A stretch of DNA of 64,000 nt from the NCBI GenBank assembly GCA_900073065.1, contig FJOG01000049.1, positions 91,824 to 155,823 of the forward strand, given 5' to 3'. Shown here one piece after another: positions 1 to 12,383 of the stretch. How positions within the stretch are numbered: the stretch's first letter is position 1; every line of letters starts with the position of its first letter. Made by a program: the position numbers and the translations under genes. Source of the stretch: Phialocephala subalpina. Its lineage: Eukaryota > Ascomycota > Leotiomycetes > Helotiales > Mollisiaceae. The notes under the pieces are model-generated. The model searched no databases. It was not told the origin of the DNA and saw only the letters and a program-made list of their open reading frames with translations.

Positions 1-188
1 AATCACCTCCATCCAGACACCACCTCTTCAGCTTTGGAAGCCGCCACCACCATGTGATTATGGCAGCCTGTAATAGATCGACACTACAACAATTGTAGGG
101 GGGCGCGGCGCCCCTCCTAGCCCGAAACTCAAAGAGGGACTTAGTCTCACATTTGAGAAGTTTCGAGTAGTACTTGTCTTACTGTAGT

Positions 189-296
189 ATTACTAAACCT
201 GCGGGCGCTATTAGCCCTATAGAGCGTCGCTGAAATAAGTTAGTGTTATTAAGCTTGCGGGCGCTACTAGCCGCATAAAGCGTAGCGCCCTCGCTA
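189..296. repeat. Imperfect direct repeat with hairpin
   Basis: Two related stretches of about 50 bases lie next to each other, each with the core TGCGGGCGCTA followed by AGCC and an AGCG block. The second contains a perfect 9-base inverted repeat, GGGCGCTAC at 259-267 and GTAGCGCCC at 282-290, with a 14-base loop. The stretch is GC-rich just before an A+T island. It may be the edge of a repeat element; no gene is seen in 1-335. Confidence 0.5.
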
Positions 297-335
297 AAAC
301 AAATCATGTGATATTAGAACCTATCCGTTACGCTG

Positions 336-905
336 AGGAGCGCCTACGTGGGCACCCTAACTTGCCTACGTGGGCACCTATGCCTTTGTAAGCGTAAAAA
401 GTTTCAAACGAGGCCTTCTAATTGGCTCAAAAGCTTTTACATAGGCACCCTAATATACTAAAGGCGCATTAATAAAAGTATTAAATAAATTTATAATTAT
501 TTGATTAAATTTTTTTTAAATATTTTTTAAACGAATTTTATTTTTATTATTCTAAGTAAATATAATTTATATTATAATTTATCATATAAAAATGATTTTA
601 ATTAAATAAATTATAAAGATAAATTAAAAGCTTTTAAATTTAATTAAAATTAAATAATAATAAACCAAATTTTAAATTTCTTTATTATAATTAAAAAAGT
701 TTAAATATTATAATTTTAATAATATTTTCAATAAATTTTATTAAAAAATATTAAAAATTAAAATATTTATATATAAAGTAAATATTTTTTGTTTATTAGG
801 GTACCTATATAAGAAACCAATCAAAAGGCCTTATTATAACGTTTTATACTTATAAAAGCATAGGTATCCACGTAAACAAATTAAGGTACTTATATAAACG
901 CTCTT
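336..905. mobile_element. MITE-like element with about 110-bp terminal inverted repeats
   Basis: The segment at about 336-455 reappears in reverse complement at about 785-905. Matching landmarks in order are GAGCG, TACGTGG, ACCTATGC, AGGCCTT, ATTGG and ATAGG.ACCCTAATA. The roughly 330-base interior is nearly pure A+T with no open frame. The right arm differs from the left mainly by C-to-T or G-to-A changes, as expected from RIP. The structure is that of a short non-autonomous DNA transposon. No target-site duplication could be fixed, so the ends are approximate. Confidence 0.65.
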
Positions 906-1516
906 ATTATATTATTATTAGAATCGCATTTCATTTAATTTTGGTAGGAACATTAAAATTCTCCCGATTTATTTACTTTAATCCCTTTTAATTCGAGAAT
1001 CTACTAATAAAAACTAATAAAACTTTAATATAATTAAAATATAGAATTTAATAAGTTATTATAGCGAGCGATAGAGATTTTTACCCAATTTTGTTGCACT
1101 TGATAAGTATCGCAAGTTGGGTGGGTTTTAGCGATTAAGTGTAATCCTGGTGGTAGCGTAACGGATAAGTTCAAAAATCTTCCCTGTAGTTTTCGTCGTG
1201 GCCCCTTCACAAGGTTTCGGGCCGTCTTTTGGGACGAGGCAGACTTCCACAGTCCCTCGACAGCAAAGACAATCCCCTAAACCCTGTTGCACAATATCTC
1301 CAAAGCGGGAGATGATAACAGATTGAGAGGGGATAGGTCGCAAGATCGCCTCGGTCACCTAGGATATCTTGGAGGGCCTCTATTTATCAGCCAGACACTG
1401 CTCGCCCAGTCATCCAGTGACTCTCTTAGTGATTGAATCTTTTCTCTGTCCAAACGACCATTGTCGCCCTGCACTGCTACCCTTCCATGCCTCGTTTCCC
1501 CCCCTCCACTGTCAAT

Positions 1517-3792
1517 ATGGAGAATTACTGTCTCTTCGCCTTCCTCCTCTTATGCATTGCGAGTCCGGTTCGATCTGGCGACAACTACCTTTCCCTCCGA
1601 CAAGCCTTTCCTTTGCTTAACGGACTCGACCGTCCTCCCTCACGCCTGAGTCTACGCTACGGAGGACAGAACTTCACAAGGTGCTGTCTTATGGCTTTCG
1701 AGCAAGCCCTGACCGTCGAAAACGGAGCTGTGGCGCCTTCTACGCACGCGTCCTTCCTTGACGGCGAAGATAAGAGCCCAGTTAACATTACTGACCTTCT
1801 AGAATCACAGTTTCCGTGTAGTGCGGCCTACCAAGGGGATCGCAAAGGTGTGAACCAACTGAAAGTTCCTTGGTGGTGGTGTAACGACAACTGCCCTGGA
1901 TTCGAAATATCTCGGAGCAGCAAGCTCAACCAGTGGATTCAACCTTTCGTCGGCTTCGTCCTTCCCTCAGTCATATTCTGTCTGACTATCCCACGACGAA
2001 GGAAGCTTCGCCTCCCTGATAAGGTATTCCCTCGGGATATAGACAACATCAATATTTTCAAGGCATTTATCAGCGTTGGAGCGGCAGCGTTCGTGGTTTC
2101 AACAGACACAATACTCTGGCTTGGAACTGTTTTTGCGTTAGCAGGCCGTCTGCTATTGAGTGGGGTCTACGAAGCTTTTATCGATAAGAGGGTTGTTGAT
2201 TTCATGGATGAAAAGATTCGAAATGGCTGCCTGCCTCCGTCGTTACGGGCGCGGATCCTCTTTACAGTTCTTGTTGGGAACTTGGATTTGGAATCTGCTT
2301 GGAAACCTTCCATGGATCTCGCAAACCCCCTGGAGGCACCTGGTACTACACACCAAACTCCGGTTTCAAGGACGCCTCCGCGAACACCTTCCATCCCTAG
2401 TCAACAACCCTCGTCCAATAGCCCTACTCAAACCCCTCAATCCGGTCCAAGCAACGGAGAGTGTGAGCACACACCTCCAGCAACGAGCCCCACAACCCTC
2501 CAACCACTGACGATTCTTCCGAGTGATGTGAGCGTACCAAGCCAACTCATCTATGAAAGGGTTATAAGACAGGAGCCCACACAAAATGTTCAGCTACGAT
2601 TGAAGTCCATGCTTGCCTGCCAGAATTCTTTCGGGTCGTACGTGGGGGCGCCGGTTATCTTCTATCTTGGCTCTTTCGTGTTCGCGCTTCTTGAGATTAA
2701 TGCTACGCTCGGTGAAAATGATGGTGAGCAGCGCTACATGTCCTCAATGCTTCTGGTTTTGACTGTGCTGCAGTGGCACATGCACTGGCCTTTGGAGCAT
2801 GGTGGATGACTATCCCTCACATATCAATCGTGAGCGGATGTCTCCTTGCCGGAAATAATCCGAACACACTGGAAGCTATCGCTCCAAACGGTATGTCGCG
2901 GCGTCGCTCTAGTTGGAAGCCCCCTCTGAACGCGCCGAAGGGCTTCTGGGCCCAATTGGGTTGGCGGTATCAGAAGGTGGCGTATCGCCTGTTTGAGCCG
3001 ACCTATGAAGCAGAGTACTATCCAGCGCCGATGTGGGAGCGGGGCAGAAGCAAAAGAAAGTGGGTCATGCGCTTGGTTGAGAAATATCGGAATGTAGCTC
3101 CGCGCGATATGGAAGACCTGCAGAGCAAGCTGTTGATGGCTTGGGGAGATTGGTTCCTGATCTCAGTTTTATCCACAGTTCTCTTATCTGTCCCGTGCGT
3201 GCTTGGCCTGCTCATTTCTTACTTCACCCCTCAAGTTGGGTTGGCTTGCAGATCTATGACATTCCTTGTGTATGTTTGCTCAGAAGTCTTGCTACTGTTA
3301 CTCTGGATCTGGGATCTTGCCACAAAGGTGGAGAGACCGAGACCAGGCGTGGCAGAACCTTGCGGAGGGAACACACCTGGTGAACGAACAGAAGTTAGGG
3401 AAATAAGCACGTCCTATCTCTCGATCTTGTCTTCTGTCATATTTTGGATACTCACGACCATGGGGCTTTTTGGCGCAACATTCTCTGCAATTGGGGGGAC
3501 GATGATGCAGATTATTGGGGTATATCGAAATTGCCTCTGTAAGATATCGGTCGGCCATTGGAAGGACAAAAACATGACCTTGTTCCTTTCTACCAACAAT
3601 CGCATGGACATTGAGGAGGCCTTGCATTGGTGGCTTATGACTGGGGCTGTTGCAACAGGATTCCTCGGGGTGATCTGCTATATTGGGTGGTGGTACCAAC
3701 GGAGATTGAGGTTTCGATTTCGAGGATTGGTCGATAAGCTTAATTACCGGTTTCCGTGGCCTGAGGCTTCTGGGCAGTCACGAAATGATTGA
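1517..3792 (+). CDS. Multi-span fungal membrane protein of unknown function, frame broken near 2770
   Basis: The start is placed at the ATG at 1517 because a signal-peptide-like hydrophobic stretch (MENYCLFAFLLLCIASPVRS) follows at once. The N-terminal half has a Trp- and Cys-rich motif (PWWWCNDNCPG), several membrane spans, and a Pro/Ser/Thr-rich cytoplasmic-type linker at about 2335-2510. The frame closes at 2809, but the next frame continues from about 2773 with GCLLAGNNPNTLEAI, membrane spans and a stop at 3792. I recognise the arrangement from long hypothetical membrane proteins of filamentous ascomycetes, in which both halves belong to one protein. I tried GT/AG pairs between 2700 and 2775 and none restored the frame. 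The join is therefore a real frameshift, a sequence error, or an intron I did not find. Function is unknown. Confidence 0.6.
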
Positions 3793-4039
3793 AGAATGTC
3801 TCTACGATAGGGATATACAGCATTAAAAGCTCAAGCAAATTTTTGGAAACCACACACTCTACAGCACCTCACACGCCTTCAAGGTCAGTTCTATCGACTT
3901 GTATACCCTACTAGCTGGCTGCAGGCTACTTTTAGGCCGGTACAGGCTCTTTAGACTGCCCCTGAGGATACAAAGCCTCTATACACCTCGAGCGACAGCA
4001 ATCTCACAAACCCACAACTTCATCACTGCAACATAGGAA

Positions 4040-6080
4040 CCCTATCTCAACAAAAAATAAAATTATTTTACTTGTAATACTCTCATATTATAATTAACAT
4101 ATTCTAATTTAATGTATATATTTCCTTTTAAACTTATATAAAAGTTTATTACTATATATAAACGAGAATCCAAAAATAGTTTTATGAGATCTATTATTAT
4201 AATATCAAAACAGGATCCACTTTGAGGGTAGTACAATACAAAGGGACTTGGGGGAGGGGAAACTCATATATTATTCCTATGATATTCTAGAAATTTCAAG
4301 TTTATTCCCTTGGTCCGAAGTATTAACATTAACGAAAGAGTTAAGAAGTATTATAAGCTATTATTTTCAAGTCACATAATATTACGCTAGTCTTTTCTAA
4401 TATATAAGGCTCGGAATCTTCTAATAAATATAAAGAAGTGATTTTATAAGCGATTTAATTGGTAATAAAATCGATTTCCTTTTAAATTTACTTTAAAATT
4501 TTTAGTTCTATTTATTAAATAAAAATATATAAGCGCTTTATTAGAATAAATTAAATATTAATTTATTGGAATATATAATTTAATTATATATTCGAATAAG
4601 GGATAAAAATATTTAATTTTCTAATTTTATTTCTCAAATAATTATTAAATTCAAATAAAATAATTATTTATTTAAATAATAATTTAATAATATAATTATT
4701 ATTAAAATGATTATAATAATTATATTTTATTTTTTTATGAAATATTAAAATGAATTTTAGTATATATATAAACCATTTTATTACGTATAAATAAGAAAAT
4801 AATATTTTATTTTATATTTTTTTATATTTCGCTTTAATTTATTTTTTATTATAAAAATTAATATAAAGTTTTATAATATAAAACTTTTCGATTTTCGATT
4901 TAAAATATTTTTTTCTTTTTATATTCTTATTAAATATTTAATAAATTATTAATAATATAAATAAGGAAATTATATAAGAAAATATAAAATATTTGGTTTT
5001 TTATTTTTAATTTAAAAAATAGAAACCCGTGATTTACGAAAATATTTGTATTTATATTAATATTATAATAAAGGATAAATTCTTAGTAATTTATATTAAA
5101 ATAAAAATAAAATTTTTTAATTTAAATATTAAATTTAATATAATATTTAATAAAATATATATTAATTAATATTTTAATTCGAGTTTTTAAATTCTTATAT
5201 TCGCGAAATTAATTTTAAACTTTAAATATTAAAATAAAATATTATAATTAATAAGGGAATATTATTATTTGAAAATAAATTTTATAATATACTTATAATT
5301 AAAGGGAAATCTATTAAAGAAAAATACAAGATTTGGATTTTTATATAAAAGAAATATTTCTTAATTTAATATTTTCATAGAAAAAACAAAATTAAAAATA
5401 ATAAATTACGTGGGAAATTAAAACCTTGAAAAATATTTTAATTTAAAGTTTTAAACGAGAATTATTCTTTTGTAATAATTATATATTTTATAAAATAAAT
5501 TTTTTACATTAAATATATCCTTTATTTGAATAATTTCTTTATTAATATTAAATTTTTAATATATATAAAAGAAAGAAAAATAAGGATTATTAATATTATT
5601 TTAATAAAATTTGGTATTTTTAAAGATTTTTATAAAAAGAAAATTAAATTTTAAAGAAAATATTATCCTTTAAAATATTTTTTATTATAAATCTTCTAAA
5701 AATAAAAAATAATATTTTAATTCTTTTTATAATTAATATATATAAAATATTAAAAATAATAAAATCTCGATATAAATAATTCTTAGAAATATTTACTTTT
5801 TGGAAATAAATTTATAATTATCTTTAAAATATTTTTTCTCGATTATAAATATAATTATAAAATAAAAATAATAAATTAAAGAAATTAATTTAAAGTTTTA
5901 TAAAAGAAAAAAGTATTACTCTCTAATTATATGGCTTCTAAAGATTACTCTAATTAATGTTTATCTCTTGAGTTTTTATTCTCTTATAGAAAATAATTCG
6001 AAGCTTATTATTTATAAAATATTTAAATAAATTATTATTAATAAATATTTCGAGATTAAATCTTTTAAAAAGAGGAGAAG
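4040..6080. other. A+T-rich, gene-free island (probable RIP-degraded repeat)
   Basis: About 2 kb is made almost only of A and T, with stop codons in all frames. Composition changes sharply from the coding stretch ending at 3792 and returns to normal by about 6350. A 73-codon open frame at the right edge (6123-6344) is Lys-rich with no recognisable motif and is not called as a gene. This composition is typical of transposon sequence mutated by RIP in ascomycetes. No element type can be recognised. Confidence 0.8.
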
Positions 6081-6576
6081 GTTTTTACTTTTGGGCTAAA
6101 CAAACCAAATTATAATATACCTATGAAAAAGTACTCGCTAGTAAAGAGAGAGCAAAAAGGGGATTGCGTAGTCTATAAAAAGGAGGGGGTCCTTAAGAAG
6201 GAAAAAAGGGTTTTGAGGGAAGTTTTAGTTAATATAAAAAGATCTAAATGCCGTAAAAGTAGCATATTTAGATACTCCGTTTGCGAAATACCCTTATATA
6301 AGGAGGGAGCTTGTTTTAATAGATTCTATAGCTCGCAATGGTAGATGATTCCCCAGAGTCTGATTTCAGGGGCAGTTTACAGGGATTAGACGCTAAAACT
6401 CGCAAGCGAGTCAATACTTGATCGGATAGCTATCATCTAAACTCCCAATATACTTGGGGAAGCTACTTCATCGGGCTCGGCTTATTAGAATAGAAGCGGG
6501 CTCTTACATCATGCTATAGAACGGTCACGGGCCAAAGTATAGTTTCGTTTTTACTGCATCTTAGAACTAAATACTA

Positions 6577-8930
6577 TCAAACGATAGTGATATTCTCCTC
6601 TGTACATTGAGCGAACCAAGCGTTGCATAGTATCCTACCTCGGCCAATTCGTCGATATCTCGTAGGGGGATCCGCTAGTATCTCGAGTCCAATTATCTCG
6701 ATGCATCTTTCCTGGTTATAACGGTAACCTTGAACACGTCCACCAAACGGTTCTTTTACTAATGGTCCCCGATGTTTCCACAGCAGAACTCCAGCACAAA
6801 TTACCGAAATGGGCTCGTTGTTAGGTCTGCTCACATCCGGGACGAGATAGCCTATACAATGACCAGACGAGTCCACCAAAATTTCTGTATGGCGGGGCAA
6901 AAACAGATTGCGTGGATTATATGCAATAGTTCCTCTCTCGGTATCAATTCTAGAGATTGAAATGCCAGACGTATGGATTCCAGAGCCGAGTATCCAGATT
7001 AGAAGCTGATTAGGCGCACTTTCAGTTGGGCCATTGTGACCCTCAAACTTCATATCGTACAGCTTCTGGCCTCTAAGAAGTTCTCCTACTGGAGCAATGA
7101 GAGAAACATCTCCCGAGATGCAGGTACCCTCACATAGACCATGTGGATTGTTAGAATCGCAATTTATTCGCGTCCGGAACGACATGCGACTAATCAGACC
7201 TTCTGAGATTGTCTCCAATGGCTCAGGGATATAGTACGAAGGCTTACCAGAGCGACCGGCCCAGGTCCAGGATGGTGCATGGAAATCCTTATATTGCGGC
7301 ATAGAATCCTCGGATGCATGCCAAAGAAGGCTTTGACCTGTACCATCGTCCAAGATACCCGCGTGGAATGTTTGCCCATAATAATCCCTGAACTTGTTAC
7401 AGACTCCCATAATAGCAAGGAGATTATCCTTTCGCTTGCTCAGCTTGCAAGTGGAGTATTCCCTAGCCAACATCTCCACAAAGTACTGGGCAGTACTCGC
7501 TGTCATAGTTTCCGAAGAAAACCATGCATTTCTCGAAGATTGAGCTGTCTCTACTCCTTGTTCATCGCCCTGTTCCTGCAAGCAGTCCCAGTACATTTTG
7601 TCTCCTGTATAATAAATGATTCGTCTTGAAAGTACTCTTTCTTGAAACACCCATCCACGATTATACCATTCACTGTGCTGCATTTTGTACCAAAGACTGG
7701 CGATCCGAGGCCGCAACACAATGGTATTATGACGGATGATGTCACTGATGTCGGCTTCCCCCTGGTCTCTCTTGAGCCACTCGTACTTCCAGACGCAATT
7801 CCGTCCGACTGCATTGAGAACTTTAGCAGAGGCTTTAGGAACGGCCTTCCTTTTGATAGGGCAGCATATTCCCACTGCTAACGGATCACTCCGAGGGAGG
7901 AAAAGCCCTTGATCGTTGGAATCGTCGTCCAAAGCATGAACTGCAGCAAGGGTACAGCTTGATGACTCAAATATGTGTCCCATTTTTGCCGACTCACGAA
8001 GCCAGTCTTCTTTGTCATGCTGGATGATGCATAGAGAATCAATCCAGATATATTGAAATCCCAGCTGACGGGTTACCATTATTGCGTCTTTGAATGTCCG
8101 TGGTAGCTCGTCCATCGGGAGAACTTGCTTGAAGCGATCAATATTGTCTTTTGTAGTTTCAGTTTTTTGGCGTTCTCCCCATCGATGACTCAGTGTGAGA
8201 TATGAACCTCGTTTCCCTCTGGTTTCGGCTAAGAAGGGGCATATTTCACCAGCAGGAGAGCTTACATCGACCAATCGGATAGGCAAAGCAACAGATTCGC
8301 AAGATGGATCCGAAACTGAGTTCTGTTCTAACGGGCGACATTTTTGGTGAGTTTTCATACAGTTTTTCAGCCACTTACGCAGCATGGTATAGTTCCGAGG
8401 TGCTGCGCATTCAGTGACGTCTCGTAGAGGAACCATGTCGGGCGAATGGTAATAGGAATCTAGTGGACTATTAGAAACATTTTTAGACATAACGAAAGAA
8501 ATTCACCTTCACATGCACTAACCTGGATTGTGCTCCCGTCACCAAAATTTCCATATCTCAAAACGGGTTTTGGCCTGGACGTGAAATCCATCTTATACTC
8601 TCCTCGTTTCCAGGACAAGCAGTCGACTGGCTTTTCCAGAATCACAAAGTAAGGTAGGTCTTCTATTCCAACTAACTGTCGGCTAACCGCTGGTAGAGAA
8701 GGAAGGGAGTCTGATATCGTGTCATAGCTTTTTTCAACTTCATACGGACTCCAAGGACTCTTAATCTGCAGCTTCGAATACATACACACCATCAGCCTAC
8801 ACAGCTTGCATGTCCTACCGGATACAACAGCATCTGCAAAGCGTTTGGGGTGAACGAAGCCATCGAGTAGCATCGTGAAAGTTACAGCCTTGCAAGAACC
8901 ACAAAGTGGAGAGGTCATATCACATGACAT
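6577..8930 (-). CDS. HET-domain (heterokaryon incompatibility) protein
   Basis: Reading right to left, exon 1 runs 8930-8507 and exon 2 8459-6577, giving about 768 residues. A GTGAAT donor and a CTAG acceptor bracket a 47-nt intron; a donor six bases upstream (53-nt intron) also keeps frame. The N-terminus has paired cysteines (CGSCK, CKLC) usual for the leader of long HET proteins. The HET domain follows with YLTLSHRWG (about residue 228), YIWIDSLCIIQ (about 280), GHIFESSSCTLAA, and RGWVFQERVLSRR (about 409). HET proteins trigger cell death when incompatible strains fuse; the partner of this one cannot be read from sequence. No C-terminal repeat or NLR module is present. The gene sits alone between A+T islands and looks intact. 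Confidence 0.9.
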
Positions 8931-9001
8931 TTTTCTTTGCCTTCTCTTGGTTTCTATCTCTCGGTGTGGTCAGTACTGCGCTTTGGCAGGTGTATACCCT
9001 C

Positions 9002-9028
9002 ACAATGGATGGATGGATGGATGGATAC
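9002..9028. repeat. (GGAT)n microsatellite
   Basis: Five consecutive TGGA/GGAT units lie about 75 bases upstream of the HET gene start at 8930, in its probable promoter. It is a short simple repeat. Confidence 0.8.
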
Positions 9029-9279
9029 GAGAATTTTGAGATCTAGGATATTTAAAACTTGTTGCTTTTATAAGGGCAAATAATCTGAATTAAAGATGGA
9101 GGTCGTGTGCATATTCTTACGTAAGGAATCGGGCGAGATGTGCCAACCGAGCGATTATCAGGTCCGGATAGTGGCCAATCACGTATCGATATAATGGCCT
9201 CGTTGCCCGGCCGTTGCATTGAGCTTTATCTTGTCCCACGTTCGAATGTATAATTAAGTTATAAATTCCTATGGACTAG

Positions 9280-11060
9280 CGCTTAGCCTATTTTAGTAAG
9301 GCGCTTATATATTTTTATTTAGTAAATAGGGCCGAAATTTTCAAAGTAAATTTAAAAGGAATTTAATTTTATTATTAATTATATATATACTAATAATATA
9401 TATTATAAAGGGGTAAACTTCTTAGAATTAATTCTAATATTTGCGAATTATATAGAAAATTATTTAAAGAATTAAGAATATAAGATATTAGATCTCCTAA
9501 TATATTCTTATTAAATTACGTAATATATTATTTTATTATTTTATTTTATTATAATATTAAATTGATCAAGTATTATAAATTGGATTAATTTTAAAAATAT
9601 TAAAAATCAAATATATATATTATAATTTAAATAATTATAATAATTTTCTAAACTTTAAATAATTTAAAAAAAAATTTATAATAAGAATAAAAATAATAAT
9701 ATATAATATATTTTAAATATAAAAATAATAAAAATAATTAAAAATAAAATTTAGAATACTTTTAAAATATTTAAATATATAATAAACTTTTATTAAATTT
9801 ATTTATAAACCCTTATTATAAATATAATTTAAATTTTTAAATTTTTAAAAATTATTTATATATTAAATTATTTATTAAATTATATATTAATTTTAATAAA
9901 AAGAAATAATAAAATATAAAATATATTTATATTATATATATTATTTTTATTCAATTTTAAAGTAATTTAATATCCATTACTTATATTCTATTTTACTCTA
10001 CTTAAGAGACTTTAGAATACACTCAAGTAATTAGAGTTTTTTTGGTCATATTGATTACGATATCTCGATACCCTTTCGAATCGATATATAGCAATCTGAC
10101 TACTATAGACTCGCAACCACAAAATCTGACGATGGATCAAGTCAATCGTCAAATCAAATTCACAACGGTCCCTTCATATGGGATCATCCGAGGGCATGAT
10201 TAATGAGACAGATCTGCTGACGTTAAATGGTGTAGTAGAAAGGATACTCAAACTGAAGGCAACGATAGTATTGATCGGACTGCGACGGGTACCTCCGAGT
10301 TCTTCGATGAAAACGAATTGAACTCTGCCAAAAGCTCCAGCAGATCTTCTCGTTTATACTAACGAGAAAGATATCTATCCCAATCCTTGCCGTAGTATAT
10401 TCCTAGAAAAATCTGTTAAGTACCGAAAACAATAATATAAAAAGACGTATTACCTCTCGACGAATTAGTAGATATTCGTAAGCAAATTTAACTCGAGCGT
10501 ATATATTCTCGGAGATAATAGAATTTGCAACGATAAAAGCAAATCTTATAATAATATACTCGATAATTCCTTTATAAATACGAAGTTCTATTTTCAAATT
10601 ATTTATAATATTTTTAATAAAAATATATTTCGATTATTATTAATATTATTAATAAAAATATATTAAAGGAAAAATAATAATAAAGAAATTATAAAAATAT
10701 ATATTGAAATTAAATTAATAAAAAAATAAAAATATTAAATTTATATTAAAAAAGATTTTATTTATATTTCGAATATTAATATTATTCAAAAAAAATTAAA
10801 ATTTTAATAATTAATATTATTAATTTTGAAAATAAATATAATATATAAATAAAAATATTTAATTTTAATTTCTTTTATAATTTTTAATAAAATAAATTAA
10901 TTATTTATAAATAATTTTTTTATTAATATTTCTTATAATAAATATTATTGTAATTAAAAATAAATTTAAAATAAAAATTTATTAAGAAATTTATATTGAA
11001 ATTATTTTTTGGATTTTTATTAATTATTTATTATAAGAATTAATAGGAGTATAATTGCAA
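9280..11060. other. Two A+T-rich gene-free islands with a normal-composition strip between
   Basis: The stretches at about 9280-10000 and 10560-11060 are nearly pure A+T with no usable frame. Between them, about 10000-10400 is closer to normal composition but shows no open frame or family I recognise. This is probably one or more RIP-degraded repeats. Confidence 0.75.
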
Positions 11061-11723
11061 TCGATTTATTTACTCTATTCCCAATAACCAAAAGTTGGTT
11101 GCTAGTATTATACTATAACGGCGACATATGCACAATCTTGAAGCCGCCGATATTTATAAGTAGCTGCAATATTAGATTGGATCTACCACCGCGGTTTGGT
11201 CGACGCGCGGTATCCCCCACCCAAATCCATCCTCATTTGAACTAAGAAGCTCTACACCCAACACACATCTTTTCCTCGACATGGCTTGCACTCAATTGCA
11301 GGTACTGTAAGAAACTCAGACTCAAGCTCTCATCCAAATACGTGGACTCTAACTTAGTCAGTCGTCGACGTACCTATTAGCGAGGACCGCCAGAGAGGTT
11401 CCTCATCCACAACTCGGCAGATGCTTGCGAAAAGAGCTGCGCAGGTAAATATAGAACAGGCATCTTCCTTGACACCCACCTGTTTGGCGGGAGGTACGTA
11501 GTCTTAATCGTCGAACCAATTGGATACTAACAAGCGACGCGAATTTTGATATTTGGATGAATTCGCTATATCAAGTTCAACCGAGCTAAAGGTTGTGCTA
11601 ACTTTAGGCGCACCATTATGCGTTGCCTAGGCCCTCCCTGTAATAAGGGACCTCATTTCTGGCGTGAGCCTATAGGTAAAAAGCATTACACCACTGAACA
11701 CGCGCCACTTCAAGAGCCTCATC

Positions 11724-12235
11724 ATGTACGTGCAAGACGGTCATACGTTAGAGACACATGTTGATGTACCCAAGAACATTCGTGAGAAGCCGTACGCCGA
11801 GGAACAGAAGTCGCTCGAGAGGCATCAAAAGGCCCCTAGGACGTCTACATCAAGCCTTCCTCCTATCAATATCACAAATGTGCTCCACGTACCATCTTGT
11901 CAGACATTTCACCTGGTATCTTCACCAGCTGGACCTTCGGCTCCGGATATGCCTTCAAGGGCTACTCAAAATGATCGTCTCGATATCCCTGGCTGTTTAC
12001 ATGAACAGGTAGAGGACTACTTTGCTTGGTAGCAATCGAGAGTCAAGAAGCCAGTATGGAAGAAAGACTGTAAAAAAGCTTACGATGTGATGATAAAACA
12101 TGGCATAGGCCTCAAACTGATCCGCCGGAATCCCAAACCTGATTTTTTTTAATTGTCGAAGCCATTAAAGGTCGGACTGCAGAGCAGGTTGTGAGTAATA
12201 TCGACTACTGGATTCGAGACGACCGAGCGAGCTGA
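11724..12235 (+). pseudogene. Broken small fungal gene with a WQ..K / DYW-ending C-terminal domain, unknown function
   Basis: The frame from 11724 reads a Ser/Pro-rich segment and then IPGCLHEQVEDYFAW, followed by an in-frame TAG at about 12030. The same frame then continues with QSRVKKPVWKKDCKKAYDV and ends PDFF at a TAA inside a run of eight T. Moving one frame at that run restores coding sequence (IVEAIKGRTAEQ... NIDYW) to a TGA at 12235. The order P-G, WQ, W+..KA, DFF, GIA-like and DxDYW is that of a domain frequent at the C-terminus of short ascomycete hypothetical proteins. Possible earlier exons lie at about 11281-11450 (MACTQLQ, then VVDVPISEDRQRG). One stop plus one homopolymer slip suggest a pseudogene, or a sequencing slip at the T-run. 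Confidence 0.55.
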
Positions 12236-12383
12236 GACTGACGAATAAGTAGACACTAAAACGAATTGCTATATTTGCTTTTCGGTGATGGTCGAAATCA
12301 GCTTAAACATTCTCTTTCCTTTCCTTTGACTACGCTTTCTTCCTTCAAGTCAAATTTCAAATGCATTCAACCTGAACGAATAC

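Noticed and set aside
6123..6344. 73-codon frame at the edge of an A+T island
   Set aside because: Lys-rich, no motif, composition intermediate between island and gene; probably chance.
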